From Pyropia yezoensis (Eukaryota; Rhodophyta; Bangiophyceae; Bangiales; Bangiaceae): DNA of 64,000 nt. Under the pieces are notes generated by a model. That model was given only the letters and a program-made list of their open reading frames with translations. It did not search any database and was not told the DNA's origin. Positions 1 to 9,033 of the stretch are shown here, piece after piece. The position numbers and the translations under genes are program-made. Where the stretch lies: positions 25,073,554 through 25,137,553 of the forward strand of contig CM020619.1 in assembly GCA_009829735.1 (NCBI GenBank), in the 5' to 3' direction. Position 1 is the stretch's first letter. Every line of letters starts with the position of its first letter.

Positions 1-162
1 TGGACTGACAAACACCGCCGGGCGTCGCAGTAGTGTCGACCGATCAAATTACACGCTCGCAAGAAATCCGCGTCATCGGGTGAGGCGAGCAGGGCGCACC
101 AGTCAGGCGCACAAGTTGCTTCCTACGCACGACCAGTCACAACCATAATAGCACGACGGCAT

Positions 163-607
163 CTACTCCTCGCACTCGTCCTCCCCCTCCCCTAGCGCCA
201 TGTCGACCGTCTCATCCAACGCCTCCACATCATCCTCCGCAGCAAACCACTGCTCAACAGCAACGGAGCGCTCACTGTCAGACACACCCTGAAAATCGTC
301 CCACAAGCGGCTGTTAGCCATCAAAGCTACCACCTCAGAAACGCCAGTGTGGACGTTATCCGCCACAGGTACGACCCCGTGCAGCTGCCGGCGCACTTCC
401 GCGGCTGCCTCGTCCGGCAAGACCTCTGCAGTGAAACCAGCAGTTAGCCAGCTGCACCGCAGTGACCTTCTCCCACTCCTCAGCGATAATCTTGGCGGCG
501 TCCCTCCGGATGGTGTTGGTCGGCGGCGGCGTCAGCGAGAGGGATGAGCCGAATCGGTGAGGCGCTCCCACGGTCAGTCCTGCGCAACGCATAAAATTAT
601 GGGGCAA
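163..607 (-). pseudogene. Decayed C-terminal end of a pogo/Tigger-type (DDE_1) transposase
   Basis: Two overlapping minus-strand reading frames look like one broken protein. The upstream piece (607 to about 400) carries a stretch around AAKIIAEEWEKVTAVQLANC, the pattern that ends the DDE_1 endonuclease domain of pogo/Tigger transposases (a Trp-containing helix followed by an 'I/L-x-N-C-W/F' motif). The next piece, one frame off and starting near 420, gives a Leu- and acid-rich tail ending in GEGEDECEE. The two join if a single base is missing near 400-415. The catalytic part is not visible, so this is only a remnant. The family call rests on the short motif and could be wrong; a search of the two frames joined would settle it. 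Confidence 0.42.
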
Positions 608-647
608 CTCTCTGGAAAACAGGAATCGCCCTCGGGCGAGGAAGCTT

Positions 648-695
648 GATTATGTGACCATGTCATATAATCGAGCCGCATATAACCGAATAATG
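648..695 (+). repeat. Copy 1 of a dispersed palindromic motif
   Basis: Positions 648-672 form an imperfect inverted repeat (arms of 11 nt, one mismatch, 3-nt loop). The reverse complement of 648-695 matches the palindrome at 15530-15590 closely, including a shared TATTCGGTTAT block and the TGCGGCTCG core. Two copies in opposite orientation suggest a small mobile element or transposon ends. Confidence 0.6.
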
Positions 696-1119
696 ACTGT
701 ATGTGCATGGCACCCGAGCCTACAACGACGGCAGGCGAGAAGAGCACGTTTGACGGGTGCGCTCCTTGCTGAGTGGCACACGATGCAAGGGGTGTCCGGA
801 CACAGCCGGAGGGACTGCCATGAATGGGTCGCCTCAATGTGGTGACCAGAGAAGCACCCGTGAGCACCTACGAACATGATCACATCGTCGGCGGGGCCAA
901 TGGCCGAGGTAGTCTTCTCACCTTGCACGCTCGCCACCGCCGCGACAAACCGCCGCCGCATGCCGAGTAGGCGCAGCGACTGCTGATGCCCATCTCGTCC
1001 CACTATCGCCCTCCCAGTAAGTCTATCGTCGATGTTGCTATTTACAGGCAGTGGTCCGGCGTTCCCCCCCCCCCCCCCCCGCGCCCCCCCCTCCACGCGC
1101 GCCCCCCTCCACCTCACTG
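696..1119. other. Intergenic stretch, no gene seen
   Basis: No reading frame here can be told from chance. It holds a C-rich tract at about 1066-1090, just beyond the stop codon of the next minus-strand gene. Confidence 0.5.
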
Positions 1120-2301
1120 CTAACGCCGGGGCGCCCAGACAGCGACGGCCGCCGCCGCCGCCGCGTCCTCCACGGCCACGTGGCCGGGGATGAGCACCCG
1201 CGGCACCGCCGCCGCCCGCACGGCGTCGAGGGTGGAAGCCCGACCGGCGGCGCCGGCCAGGTTGCCAAGCACCCACGTGTCCAGCGCCGCGTCTGTGGCC
1301 GCATCGACGGGAGAGCGCGCTGCCATCGCTGCTACAGCCGTGGCTGCTGCGGAGGCCGCCGCCTCTGGCGCCGCCGGCGCGCCATGCCTGAGAGCGGCGG
1401 CAGCCGCCACCAGACTCGCCACCAGCCGCTGCACCTGCCGCTGGTTCAAGGCGTCCCCCTCCTCCGCCGCCGCTCTACCCCCCGCTCGCAGCATCTCTGC
1501 CACCAGCAGGTGGTTCCCCCCCTCCCCGACTCCCCGCGTCAGCGCCCCGCCCCGGTGCACGTAGGCCAGGCAAGGACTGTCGAGTGTGACTCCGCCCTGC
1601 CCCTCCACGTCGGGCAGCGACACTGTACCCGCCGGCACCACCACCAGCCCGTACGTCGATTCGGTTGCGTGCATGGCGGTCAGCTGCGCCGGCGACAGCA
1701 GCGTCAGCGCAACAGATGCAGGCGGCGCACCCGCGGGGGCGGCGGCAATCGTGGCGGGGATGGAGGCGTAGGCCGCCACCTCGGGCGCGTAGACAACCGC
1801 CGCGCCGGCGAGGCGCGCACGCAAGACGGGGAGGAGGGCGGTGCGCCCAAACTTGCGGGCCAGCTGCACGGGCGCCCCGTTGCTGCCAATGCCGAGGATG
1901 GCCACCCGGCTGTGCCAAGGCTCGTGGGCCACCCAACCGCCGTGCGGGGCGTCCGTGGCCGCTTCGGTCGCGTTGGCCGGCGGGGCGTCGTCGTCAGAGG
2001 GGCGGGACGGCGCCCGCAGGGGAAAGAGGTCGCCCAGCAGGCCGCCGTCGGTGGTAGAGGGGGTGGCAGCATCTCGCAGGGCATCGGCCCCCGCGTCGCT
2101 GCCCCCCCCGGGGTCGGCAGTGCCACCGGCCGCCGCGTCCAGTGGCGCGCCCAACCGCACCGCCGGCAGTGGGCGCCGCAGTTCCGCCAGTGATGGAGCG
2201 CCCAGAAGTGGCCACGCGCGGCCGGCGGCAAAGACAAACGACGCCTCTGGGCGGGGGTAGGGGTAGCCATAAGCGCGGGCGAGGGCGGCGGCGGCGGCCA
2301 T
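1120..2301 (-). CDS. Conserved hypothetical protein of bacterial type
   Basis: About 393 residues on the minus strand, ending at a TAG at 1120-1122. The start chosen is the ATG at 2299-2301, in good context; another in-frame ATG lies at 2326-2328, and nothing upstream is a convincing eukaryotic start. The middle of the protein has the segment VAILGIGSNGAPVQLARKFG, followed by a segment ending in a Pro-Ala-Thr motif and later a 'LxxAQLxAMHATES' segment. From memory this order (GSN-AP-QL-RKF, then VY...YASIPAT, then MHATE) occurs in bacterial proteins of unknown function with a gamma-glutamylcyclotransferase-like GSN motif. The rest is Ala-rich and helical in character. No enzyme activity can be stated. 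Low intron content or bacterial origin are both possible. Confidence 0.6.
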   Translation of the reverse strand: MAAAAALARAYGYPYPRPEASFVFAAGRAWPLLGAPSLAELRRPLPAVRLGAPLDAAAGGTADPGGGSDAGADALRDAATPSTTDGGLLGDLFPLRAPSRPSDDDAPPANATEAATDAPHGGWVAHEPWHSRVAILGIGSNGAPVQLARKFGRTALLPVLRARLAGAAVVYAPEVAAYASIPATIAAAPAGAPPASVALTLLSPAQLTAMHATESTYGLVVVPAGTVSLPDVEGQGGVTLDSPCLAYVHRGGALTRGVGEGGNHLLVAEMLRAGGRAAAEEGDALNQRQVQRLVASLVAAAAALRHGAPAAPEAAASAAATAVAAMAARSPVDAATDAALDTWVLGNLAGAAGRASTLDAVRAAAVPRVLIPGHVAVEDAAAAAAVAVWAPRR

Positions 2302-3706
2302 GGGTTGGGGCTCGCGTGTGCCCCCCATGGGGGGGGGGGACGGAGTGGGCACGTAAGAACTGGGCACAGACGCAGCCGCCACAAGAGGTAGGAGCAGAAG
2401 GGAGGAGCGAAGAGGACGACAGACAAGAGAAAGCAGCCAGCGTCCGACGTCTGCAAGGAGAGCGGCGATAGCCTCGATATCAGCCTACAGACGCTATCGA
2501 CATGGGATAACGGGACGGGGAAGCTAAATATGAATCGACATGGGATATCGGCCCGTCGGGTCGGGACTGGGAGGCGGACGAGCTCCTGTCTCTTTGGGTC
2601 GCGGGGCGCTGCAAAAAAAACCGAAACTCCCTGACACCTTACCCAATGTGTATGGTATCTGGGGTGTCACTTTTGGTGACACCCAAGAGGTGCCATCAGC
2701 GCAGGGTGATGTCTCACCGCCACGTGGTAGCGTCAGCACAGAGCTCGTCAGCTGCACGCGGACCGGGTGCGCGCACGTCGGTCGCAGTCGTCGTGGCGGT
2801 CGCCCTCCGACGCAACCCCCTCCCACTCTCTCTGCCGCCCAACTCCCCGCCCACGCCGCCCCTGCCACCGTCCGCTATGCCTTCACCCAACGTCTCTGTC
2901 CGACCCACCCCTCACCCGCGGTCGACCCCCCCTCGGTCTAACCTTCCCGCCGACGCGCCTCCAGCGGCGTCACCGGCGGGTGGTGGCTCCCCCCCCCGCC
3001 GCCGCCGGCCGTCCCCGTCACCACCGCCGCCATCGCTGCCGCTGCCGCAGCTATCCCCCCCGACGGGGCAGCCTCCCCCGCCTGCAAGCCCCCCCTCTGC
3101 ATCCGACCTCTTTGCGGCCGCGTCGTCTGCCGCCTCGGCCGCCGCGTCGTCGGCGGCCACGGCCGCGTCGTCGGCGGCCACGGCCGCGTCCGCGGCCGCG
3201 TCGGCCGCGGCGGGCGCGGCGACCGTCGCGGCAGGCGTGGTGGGCGCCGCCGTGACGGCGGCGGTGGAGGAGGTGGGACTCCTCGACGGGGACGGGGGGG
3301 GGCGCCACCGCCCAGCTGGCGCGGCCAGAGGCGGGCGGCCGGGGGGCAACATGTACACCGGGGGGGGTGGGGGTGGCGGTGGAGGTGGCGGTGGCGTTGA
3401 CGATGGCGGTGGCGGTGGCGGTGGTGGGAGTCGTGGCGGTGGCGGTGGTGGCGGTGGCGGCGGTGGTGGCGGCGTGTCGTTCCGTCTCCGCAGCGCCGTG
3501 GCGGAGGCGTCGGCGCGTCTGTCACGCCTGTCGAGCGGAAGTGGCCGTGGGCGGCCTGGCGACCGCGGCGACCGCGGCGGGGCGCAGTCTCCCCCCCAGC
3601 CATCTCTCTCCCCTCCCGCTGACCCCCCCCGGCCCCCCACCCCCCCCCCCCCCCCTCCGTTGTCTTTCTCGGCGGCGCTACCCCCCGGGCGGCGAGCCCC
3701 GCGGTC
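2302..3706. other. Low-complexity stretch upstream of the TLDc gene
   Basis: A frame open from about 2646 past 3706 encodes Pro-, Ala- and Gly-runs and nothing recognisable. It is not in frame with the TLDc gene at 3707. C-runs such as 3646-3657 lie between them, so an indel or an intron could join this stretch to the TLDc protein as a disordered N-terminus; I cannot show that. Confidence 0.35.
3358..3474 (+). repeat. GGT/GGC triplet-type microsatellite
   Basis: About 115 bases made almost only of GGT, GGC and GGG triplets, broken by a few odd codons. It would encode poly-Gly in one frame. The purine strand is a strong candidate for G-quadruplex formation, and such tracts are prone to length errors. 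Confidence 0.8.
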
Positions 3707-4480
3707 ATGGCCTCTCTCCTCGCCGCTGTCCCCGCCCGCTTCACTACGTCTGCGCTGCGGCTGGCCTACTCCACTGCCGTCCATGGCGTTTCGGTGTCGA
3801 CCTTTTACGCTCGCACCCGCGGGGCGGTACCGGCTCTTCTCGTTGCCCGCGACGGTGCGGGGGGGGTGTTCGGCGCCTACACGACTGCCGAGTGGCGTGT
3901 TGGCCCCCGGTACGTGGGGCGGGGGGAGGCTTTTGTGTTTCGGGTGGGCCGCCCGGGGGCCGGCGGGCCGGATGGAGAAGGCACCCCGGCAGGCCCCCCC
4001 GCCGCCGGCGCCGCTGCCACCTCCACCATCACGCCCGGTGGCCAGGCTGAGGGTGGTGGTAAGAGCGACCAGGCAGGGGCGGTGGCGACGGCGGCGGGAG
4101 CTGCCCCTGGTGCGGCCCCCCCTGCTGCGTCAGACGGAGAGGTGCACCCCGCGGGGGTTATCGTCTACAGGTGGACGCGCAAGAACCCCTACTTTCAGCT
4201 TGGGGCGGAGCGCCACCTGGCCGTGGGCGGCGGCGGCGGGTTTGCGCTGTGGCTGGACGATGAGTTCCGGGGCACCACCGCCGCGAGTGACACGTTTGGC
4301 TCCCCCGTGCTGTGCTTGGAGGGGGGCAGGGAGGGGGGAGGCGCGTCCACGCCTCTGGCGGGCGCCCGCGTCGGCAGCCACACCATCCTCGACCCGCCCC
4401 GGGAGGAGCGTCGCTTTGAGTGCGTCGTGTTTGAGGCGTGGGCGCTCGAGACGGCTGTGTCCACGCTTCGGGGGGCGTAG
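3707..4480 (+). CDS. TLDc-domain protein (OXR1/NCOA7-like)
   Basis: 257 residues from an ATG in good context (ggtcATGg) to a TAG at 4478-4480. TLDc landmarks appear in order: LAYSTAVHG...STFY (residues 19-34), VFGAYTTAEWR (54-64), an FVFRV strand (76-80), VYRWTRKNPYFQLG (153-166), the glycine turn GGGGGFALWLDDEF (174-187) and the final FECVVFEAWAL (237-247). Residues 81-150 are a Gly/Ala/Pro insertion between the two halves of the domain, unusual for this compact fold. TLDc proteins are linked to oxidative-stress resistance and to regulation of V-ATPase; the role here is inferred from the family only. An extra N-terminus encoded upstream through an intron cannot be excluded. Confidence 0.85.
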   Translation: MASLLAAVPARFTTSALRLAYSTAVHGVSVSTFYARTRGAVPALLVARDGAGGVFGAYTTAEWRVGPRYVGRGEAFVFRVGRPGAGGPDGEGTPAGPPAAGAAATSTITPGGQAEGGGKSDQAGAVATAAGAAPGAAPPAASDGEVHPAGVIVYRWTRKNPYFQLGAERHLAVGGGGGFALWLDDEFRGTTAASDTFGSPVLCLEGGREGGGASTPLAGARVGSHTILDPPREERRFECVVFEAWALETAVSTLRGA

Positions 4481-5369
4481 CGGGGGCTCTGCGTCCGAGG
4501 GGGGGGGGATGGGGAGGGGGAGGGAGGAGAGGGGAGGCTGGATGGAGGCGCCGGTGGGCGGTCGCGACGGTCGGGTGGCGACCGAACGGCAATGGGAGGC
4601 AGGCGGGGGGGGGGGGGTGGCGCACGTGGCTTGGCTGCGGCCCGCCTGGCAACGAACAAGCGCTCTTTCCTAGTGGTCGATTTTTTATTCCCGCGTCCGT
4701 GCCTGCCTCCCCTCCACCTTTTCGTCCCTACCCGTGTCGCGGTCGGTGGTCACCGTCAAGGGGCCGGCCCGCGCGGCCAGTGCCCTTGACGGCGGGCGTC
4801 AGTGAGAGCATGCGCCCCCGCCGCTCGCTCGCGCCCCCCCTCCTCAGGTGCCCCCGCTGCAGAAAGAACGGTGCAAGGGAGCAGGCGCCTTCCCCTCTTC
4901 ACGGCATCACATAGCGTTGGCTGCAGCCAGGCGGACCGCACTCACCCAAGAGGCGCTAGCAAGCCGCCTGCACGGAGGATGGCACCTTGTACGCGTCGCC
5001 ACGGCCGACGATGGCGCCCCCTCCCCCACAACCGCCACCCAACTGAGCGTGCCCCCTGGGAGGACGCCGTGTCGCCCATCGGGGGGGCGACCGGCAGAGG
5101 TCAGGTCAGCGGGCCGCCGCCGGGGTGGCCGTGGCCGCTTGATGGGAGAGATGCCGGGGCCGTTCGTGAACACAAGACGGGGTAGCGGCTGGTGTGTACG
5201 ACGCCGCTGCGGCCAGGATAAGGGCGCAAGCCCACCAGCAATAGGCGCGCGGTGCCCCGGCCGAAGCATCCCGAAAGGTGCCGGAATCGTCCCACCACTC
5301 GGCCCCGCCCGTCCCACAGCCGCCCCTCGAGCCGCTGCTGCCGTTGGAAGAGACGCTCCCGTCATTGGG
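4481..5369. other. Intergenic stretch, no gene seen
   Basis: GC-rich sequence with G-runs (for example near 4500 and 4606-4617). No frame has recognisable motifs. It probably holds the 3' ends of the flanking genes, which converge here. Confidence 0.4.
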
Positions 5370-5692
5370 CGACCAGCTCCCACCACCGCTTAGCCAGCCC
5401 CCGCCAGTACCCGCATCATCCCCGCCACTGCCAGCGCCGCCCTCGCCACCGCCGGCGCCGTCATCGCCACCCCCCCCCCCGCCACCGCCACCTCCCGATT
5501 GGTCCGGTAAGGTTCGTGTTGCCAACCACACCAGAAAATTATGAAATCAATACCGGGCCAGTTCCCACCACCGCTTGGCCAGCCCCCACCAGCGCCGAAA
5601 TCACCCCCGCCACTGCCAGCGCCGCCCTCGCCACCGCCAGCGCCGTCATCGCCACCCCCCCCCCCGCCACCGTCACCTCCCGATTGGTCCGG
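5370..5692. repeat. 185-bp tandem duplication
   Basis: Sequence 5370-5507 recurs at 5555-5692 with few changes; both copies end in cctcccgattggtccgg (5491-5507 and 5676-5692), a period of 185 bases. Because 185 is not a multiple of three, the same Gly/Asp-rich peptide is read in different minus-strand frames in the two copies. Confidence 0.85.
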
Positions 5693-6367
5693 TTCTTCTG
5701 GTGTTGCAATGATCGGCGCGACGCGCAAGCGGGCAGCTTGCTCTGCGAGAGCCTTGTTGGAGGCCCTCATCTTGCGTGCAGAGCGCTGGTTGCGCATGTT
5801 GTGCAGTTGCTTTGACAGCTCCTTACGTTCCTCCTGTCCAAAGCGCTTGTCGACAACGTCAGCTTCCAGGCGCTCAAGGCGGGTACCCTTCGACTCGGCA
5901 GCCTCCTCCCCCCGGCTGTCCACACCCGCCGCCAGAGGGGCAGGGGACCGGCTCCACGCGTCCACCGCGGCTGCTTTCGCCTTGGCCGCCGCATCCTGCA
6001 CAGCTTGCGGGAGGGCTCCTCCAGCTTGCGGGTCAAGAAGGCGCTTCTTCACAGAGGCCTTCTCGTCCTTGTCCCGCTTCTGCTTTCGTGTCTGGCGCTC
6101 ATTGTTTCCCCGCCGCCGTGCGTCAAGGCCAGAAGAAGACGCGTTCGCAACAGGCGGGCGTGGTTGGGCCGACACAGCAGCAGGCAGTGGGGCACCACCC
6201 CCGCCGGCGGGCAGTCCAGTGGCCATCGCATTTGGCGGCACCGGGACGGGCTGGATCTCCGACGCCCCACCCCCACCAGCACCACCCGCCGTGGTGGGGG
6301 GCGGCCGAGCGCGACAGGGCACAGGGGCGGAAGGTGGGGCCATCGGGGGCAAGCCCGACCGCGACAT
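5390..6367 (-). CDS. Possible bZIP-like basic-region protein, 3' end disturbed
   Basis: Minus-strand frame from an ATG at 6365-6367 to a stop at 5390. After a Pro/Ala-rich start comes a Lys/Arg-rich segment (RKQKRDKDEK), then a charged helical stretch and NQRSARKMRASNK, which fits the bZIP basic-region pattern N-x2-S-A-x3-R-x3-K. Regular heptad leucines do not follow, so a leucine zipper is not visible and DNA binding is only a suggestion. The C-terminus is poly-Gly/Asp encoded within the 185-bp duplication, which changes the frame and probably altered the original protein end. The true 3' end may lie further left in another frame (towards 5106) or be spliced. Confidence 0.4.
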   Translation of the reverse strand: MSRSGLPPMAPPSAPVPCRARPPPTTAGGAGGGGASEIQPVPVPPNAMATGLPAGGGGAPLPAAVSAQPRPPVANASSSGLDARRRGNNERQTRKQKRDKDEKASVKKRLLDPQAGGALPQAVQDAAAKAKAAAVDAWSRSPAPLAAGVDSRGEEAAESKGTRLERLEADVVDKRFGQEERKELSKQLHNMRNQRSARKMRASNKALAEQAARLRVAPIIATPEEPDQSGGDGGGGGGGDDGAGGGEGGAGSGGGDFGAGGGWPSGGGNWPGIDFIIFWCGWQHEPYRTNREVAVAGGGVAMTAPAVARAALAVAGMMRVLAGAG

Positions 6368-8037
6368 GGCCAGAGTCGCTCGCAGCCCAAACGTGAGGGT
6401 GGAAGAAGACGACCACCCGCAGCGGGTGGGGTTATGAGGAAGAGGGTGTTGGGGTGACCCACTAGAGGTGTGACGGCGGGCACGCCCGGCGGCCGCGACG
6501 GACAGTCCGGGCACGACAACGACCGTCGCATCCCAGCGCAGCTTCGCGGCGTCAAAGCGCGATGGCGCCCTCCTCTCTCAAGTACAAAGCACCAGCAGCA
6601 CGAGAGAGGAAAGGACTACGAAGGGAAGCCCGGCCCCCTCAGACCCACCACCACGGCCCAAAAGCGGGCGGGGGTGCATCCAGGCAATGCACACTGAGCC
6701 GTGCACATGCAGCCCAGGCGACCAGCTCTAATCCAGTCACGCGCCTCTTCTCCCACGCTGCAGACCACGCAGAACCTGTCACGGTCCGCCACGGAAGCAC
6801 GCCTCGCAGAACCGGTCACGGTCCGCCACGGAAGCACGCCTCGCAGAACCGGTCACGGTCCGCCTCGGAAGTAAATATGTGGCGGCTAACTATAGATAGA
6901 ACTCTCATTCTACTCGAGGTCGGTCGAAAGAGATAGAGGCCTCTACCGCCTCGCGGCGTCTGGAGATTGCGTCTCCTTAAGTACTCGATTCACAAAGTAG
7001 CCAGCCACAGCAGTTGTCCGCGTGCGCTCGTTGGACTATTTGCCTTCTGAATTTTTGTACGGCGCTTTTGGCGGGGCGCTGTGTTCCAGCACCAGAGACC
7101 CTGTCACGCGGGCCGACCCTGTCACGAGGCCCACAACTGGGCGGGGGTCATCCTCGCTGGGCCTTGCTGTGTCTCCCTATAGTACGCCGCCCCGACAGAG
7201 GCAGTCTCTTTTCACGACCAGGTTGTTGCTTTTTCTGTTCCGAAAGAGATCCAGCAGCCCTGTGTACGTCCAATCGGCCGTCTGTAAGGTACCCAGTTTC
7301 AGACCCACTGCGCTGGGGGGGGGGGTGGGGGGGGCGCGCCCGCCAGCCAGCAGGCGACCGGAAGGGGGTGGCGGGAACAAGGCCGGTTCCTCCACGGCCA
7401 ACGCCAGGCATCTGTGCCGTCCTCGACAAGCGCGCCCGCAGAGCCCGCAACGAGCCTCCGCTGGCGAGGCACCCCGCCGCCGCGTTGCCCTGTGGCGCCC
7501 CCACGGGCCTCCGTCCCTCCTTCGGTAGCCGCCCAACCAACCGCCCCCCCCCCACCCCGGCCAACGACGAGGCACCGCTGGCCGTAGGCGGCGTCGTGCC
7601 TTGTTCCCACTGCCGCCCCCGCCTCGTCCCCGCCCTCCCCCCCTCCCGCCGCTCTCCCCCCTCCCCCCTCTACTCGGTGTGCGTGAGATCACCTGCACCC
7701 GCCGCTACCCTTCCCGACCGCCCTCCGCGACCGCCGGCGGTCTGCTTCCCCCCCATCTCCACCTTGACCCGCGACGCGTCGGCTCGCGTGCCGCGAGCTC
7801 GCCCCTCGTCCCTCCCCCCCCCCCTCCCAAGGCACCCCCCGCCCTTCCCCGCGCCGTCCTGTTTTTTTTTGTTAGTCGGCCGCCCGTCCCTTCCCCTCCC
7901 CGACGCTCGCCCTCCTACCCTACCCACCCTCCCCATCCCCCCCCCCCACACCCCTCCATTTGCTCTCCTTCCGTCCTTACCTCGACGTTCACGTGCACCC
8001 CCACCCCCTCCCCCGCCCCCCCCTGTTGCTCCCCACG
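6368..8037. other. Intergenic stretch with a short tandem repeat
   Basis: No gene supported. It contains the 37-bp repeat at 6769-6872, an AT-rich patch near 6870-6930 that could be promoter sequence, and from about 7600 a pyrimidine-rich leader in front of the gene at 8038. Confidence 0.4.
6769..6872. repeat. 37-bp tandem repeat, about 2.8 copies
   Basis: The unit starting gcagaacc begins at 6769, 6806 and 6843, with the core cggtccgcc in each. Copies 2 and 3 are almost identical. Confidence 0.85.
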
Positions 8038-9033
8038 ATGCCCACGGCCATGGCCGCGTCCCCCCGGCGGATGTCGGGCCTAAGCCTCTCGTCCCTGTCG
8101 GCGCGCGCGTCGGCGGCGGTCACCTCCCGGGGCGGCGCCGGCAGCGGCAGTAGCGGCAGGGTGGGCGGCAGCGGCAACAGCGGGCCCCGCCGGCCTCGGC
8201 CGTGCGCCCCCGCCGCGGCGGGGCGGCCGCCAACGAGGCCGCCACCTCCGCCCGCCGCCGCCGCCACCGCCGCCGGCCGCCGTCCGTCGACGGCAGCGCG
8301 CCCGCCACCGCCGCGGCCGCGGGTGCCGCCGCGCGACGCCGCCACTGCGGCGGCGGCGGCCGCCTCCGCCGCGACAGACGCTCGGCGGGCGTCTCGGACA
8401 GTGCGGTCCACGTCCGCGTCCACGACGCCGGCTGCAACGACGGCGCGGCCACCGTCGCCGACCGGCGGCCGCCCCGTTGTCCAGTCTACGTCAGATGGGT
8501 CGGACGCGACCGTAGCGTCGGCGGGGGGGGGGTCCTCCGCCTTTGCGACCGCCACCACCGCCGATGGCCACACCTACCTCCCCCTGTCGGACCTGCCGAC
8601 GGACAACCTGGTGGCCATGGCGGCGGACCCCACCCTCCTCGACGCCCACCTCTCCGTCCTCGGCACCGCCGCCGAGGCCGCCGCCGCCACCGCCGCCGCG
8701 CGTGAGGCGGCGGCCGCCGCGGAAGCTGCCCACGTCCGCCACGTGTGTGAGCTGTCGGCAGCGGAAAAGATGGCCGCCGAAGACGCCGCCGCGGTGGCGG
8801 CCGCCGAGGCAGCCGTCACTGAGCGCCGCGCCGCCGCTGCGGCGGCCGCTGTCGCGGTGCTGGTCGCCCGCCACACAGCGGCCGAGACGGCCGCCGACGT
8901 GGTCGCTGCCGCGGTGCTCGACGGCTCGGGCGCTTTTACGCCGGCCCTTGCGGCGTATGTGCGGGAGCGCAAGGCGATGCACGCCGCCGAGGGGCGGCTG
9001 CGGGCGGTGGGGAGGGGGGGGGTGGGAAGGTGA
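8038..9033 (+). CDS. Probable ESCRT-I subunit of the VPS37 type (Mod(r) domain)
   Basis: 331 residues from the ATG at 8038-8040 to a TGA at 9031-9033; the frame is open further left but without a plausible ATG. Residues 1-175 are Ala/Pro/Ser-rich and look disordered. Residues 179-324 fit the VPS37 Mod(r) plan: an opening LPLSDLPTDNLVAMAADP helix pair, a long alanine-rich coiled coil, then the ending ETAADVVAAAVLDGSGAFTP with YVRERKAMHAAEGRL, which matches the family's 'fl.g...F...Y...R...H....kl' end. In known cells VPS37 joins VPS23/TSG101 and VPS28 to sort ubiquitinated cargo at endosomes. The Ala-rich coiled coil weakens the call, since other coiled-coil proteins could look alike; the C-terminal signature is the main support. 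Confidence 0.55.
   Translation: MPTAMAASPRRMSGLSLSSLSARASAAVTSRGGAGSGSSGRVGGSGNSGPRRPRPCAPAAAGRPPTRPPPPPAAAATAAGRRPSTAARPPPPRPRVPPRDAATAAAAAASAATDARRASRTVRSTSASTTPAATTARPPSPTGGRPVVQSTSDGSDATVASAGGGSSAFATATTADGHTYLPLSDLPTDNLVAMAADPTLLDAHLSVLGTAAEAAAATAAAREAAAAAEAAHVRHVCELSAAEKMAAEDAAAVAAAEAAVTERRAAAAAAAVAVLVARHTAAETAADVVAAAVLDGSGAFTPALAAYVRERKAMHAAEGRLRAVGRGGVGR

Noticed and set aside
2912..3784. Long minus-strand Pro/Arg/Asp-rich frames opposite the Gly tract
   Set aside because: Mirror of a GC-rich low-complexity region; no domain or natural composition.
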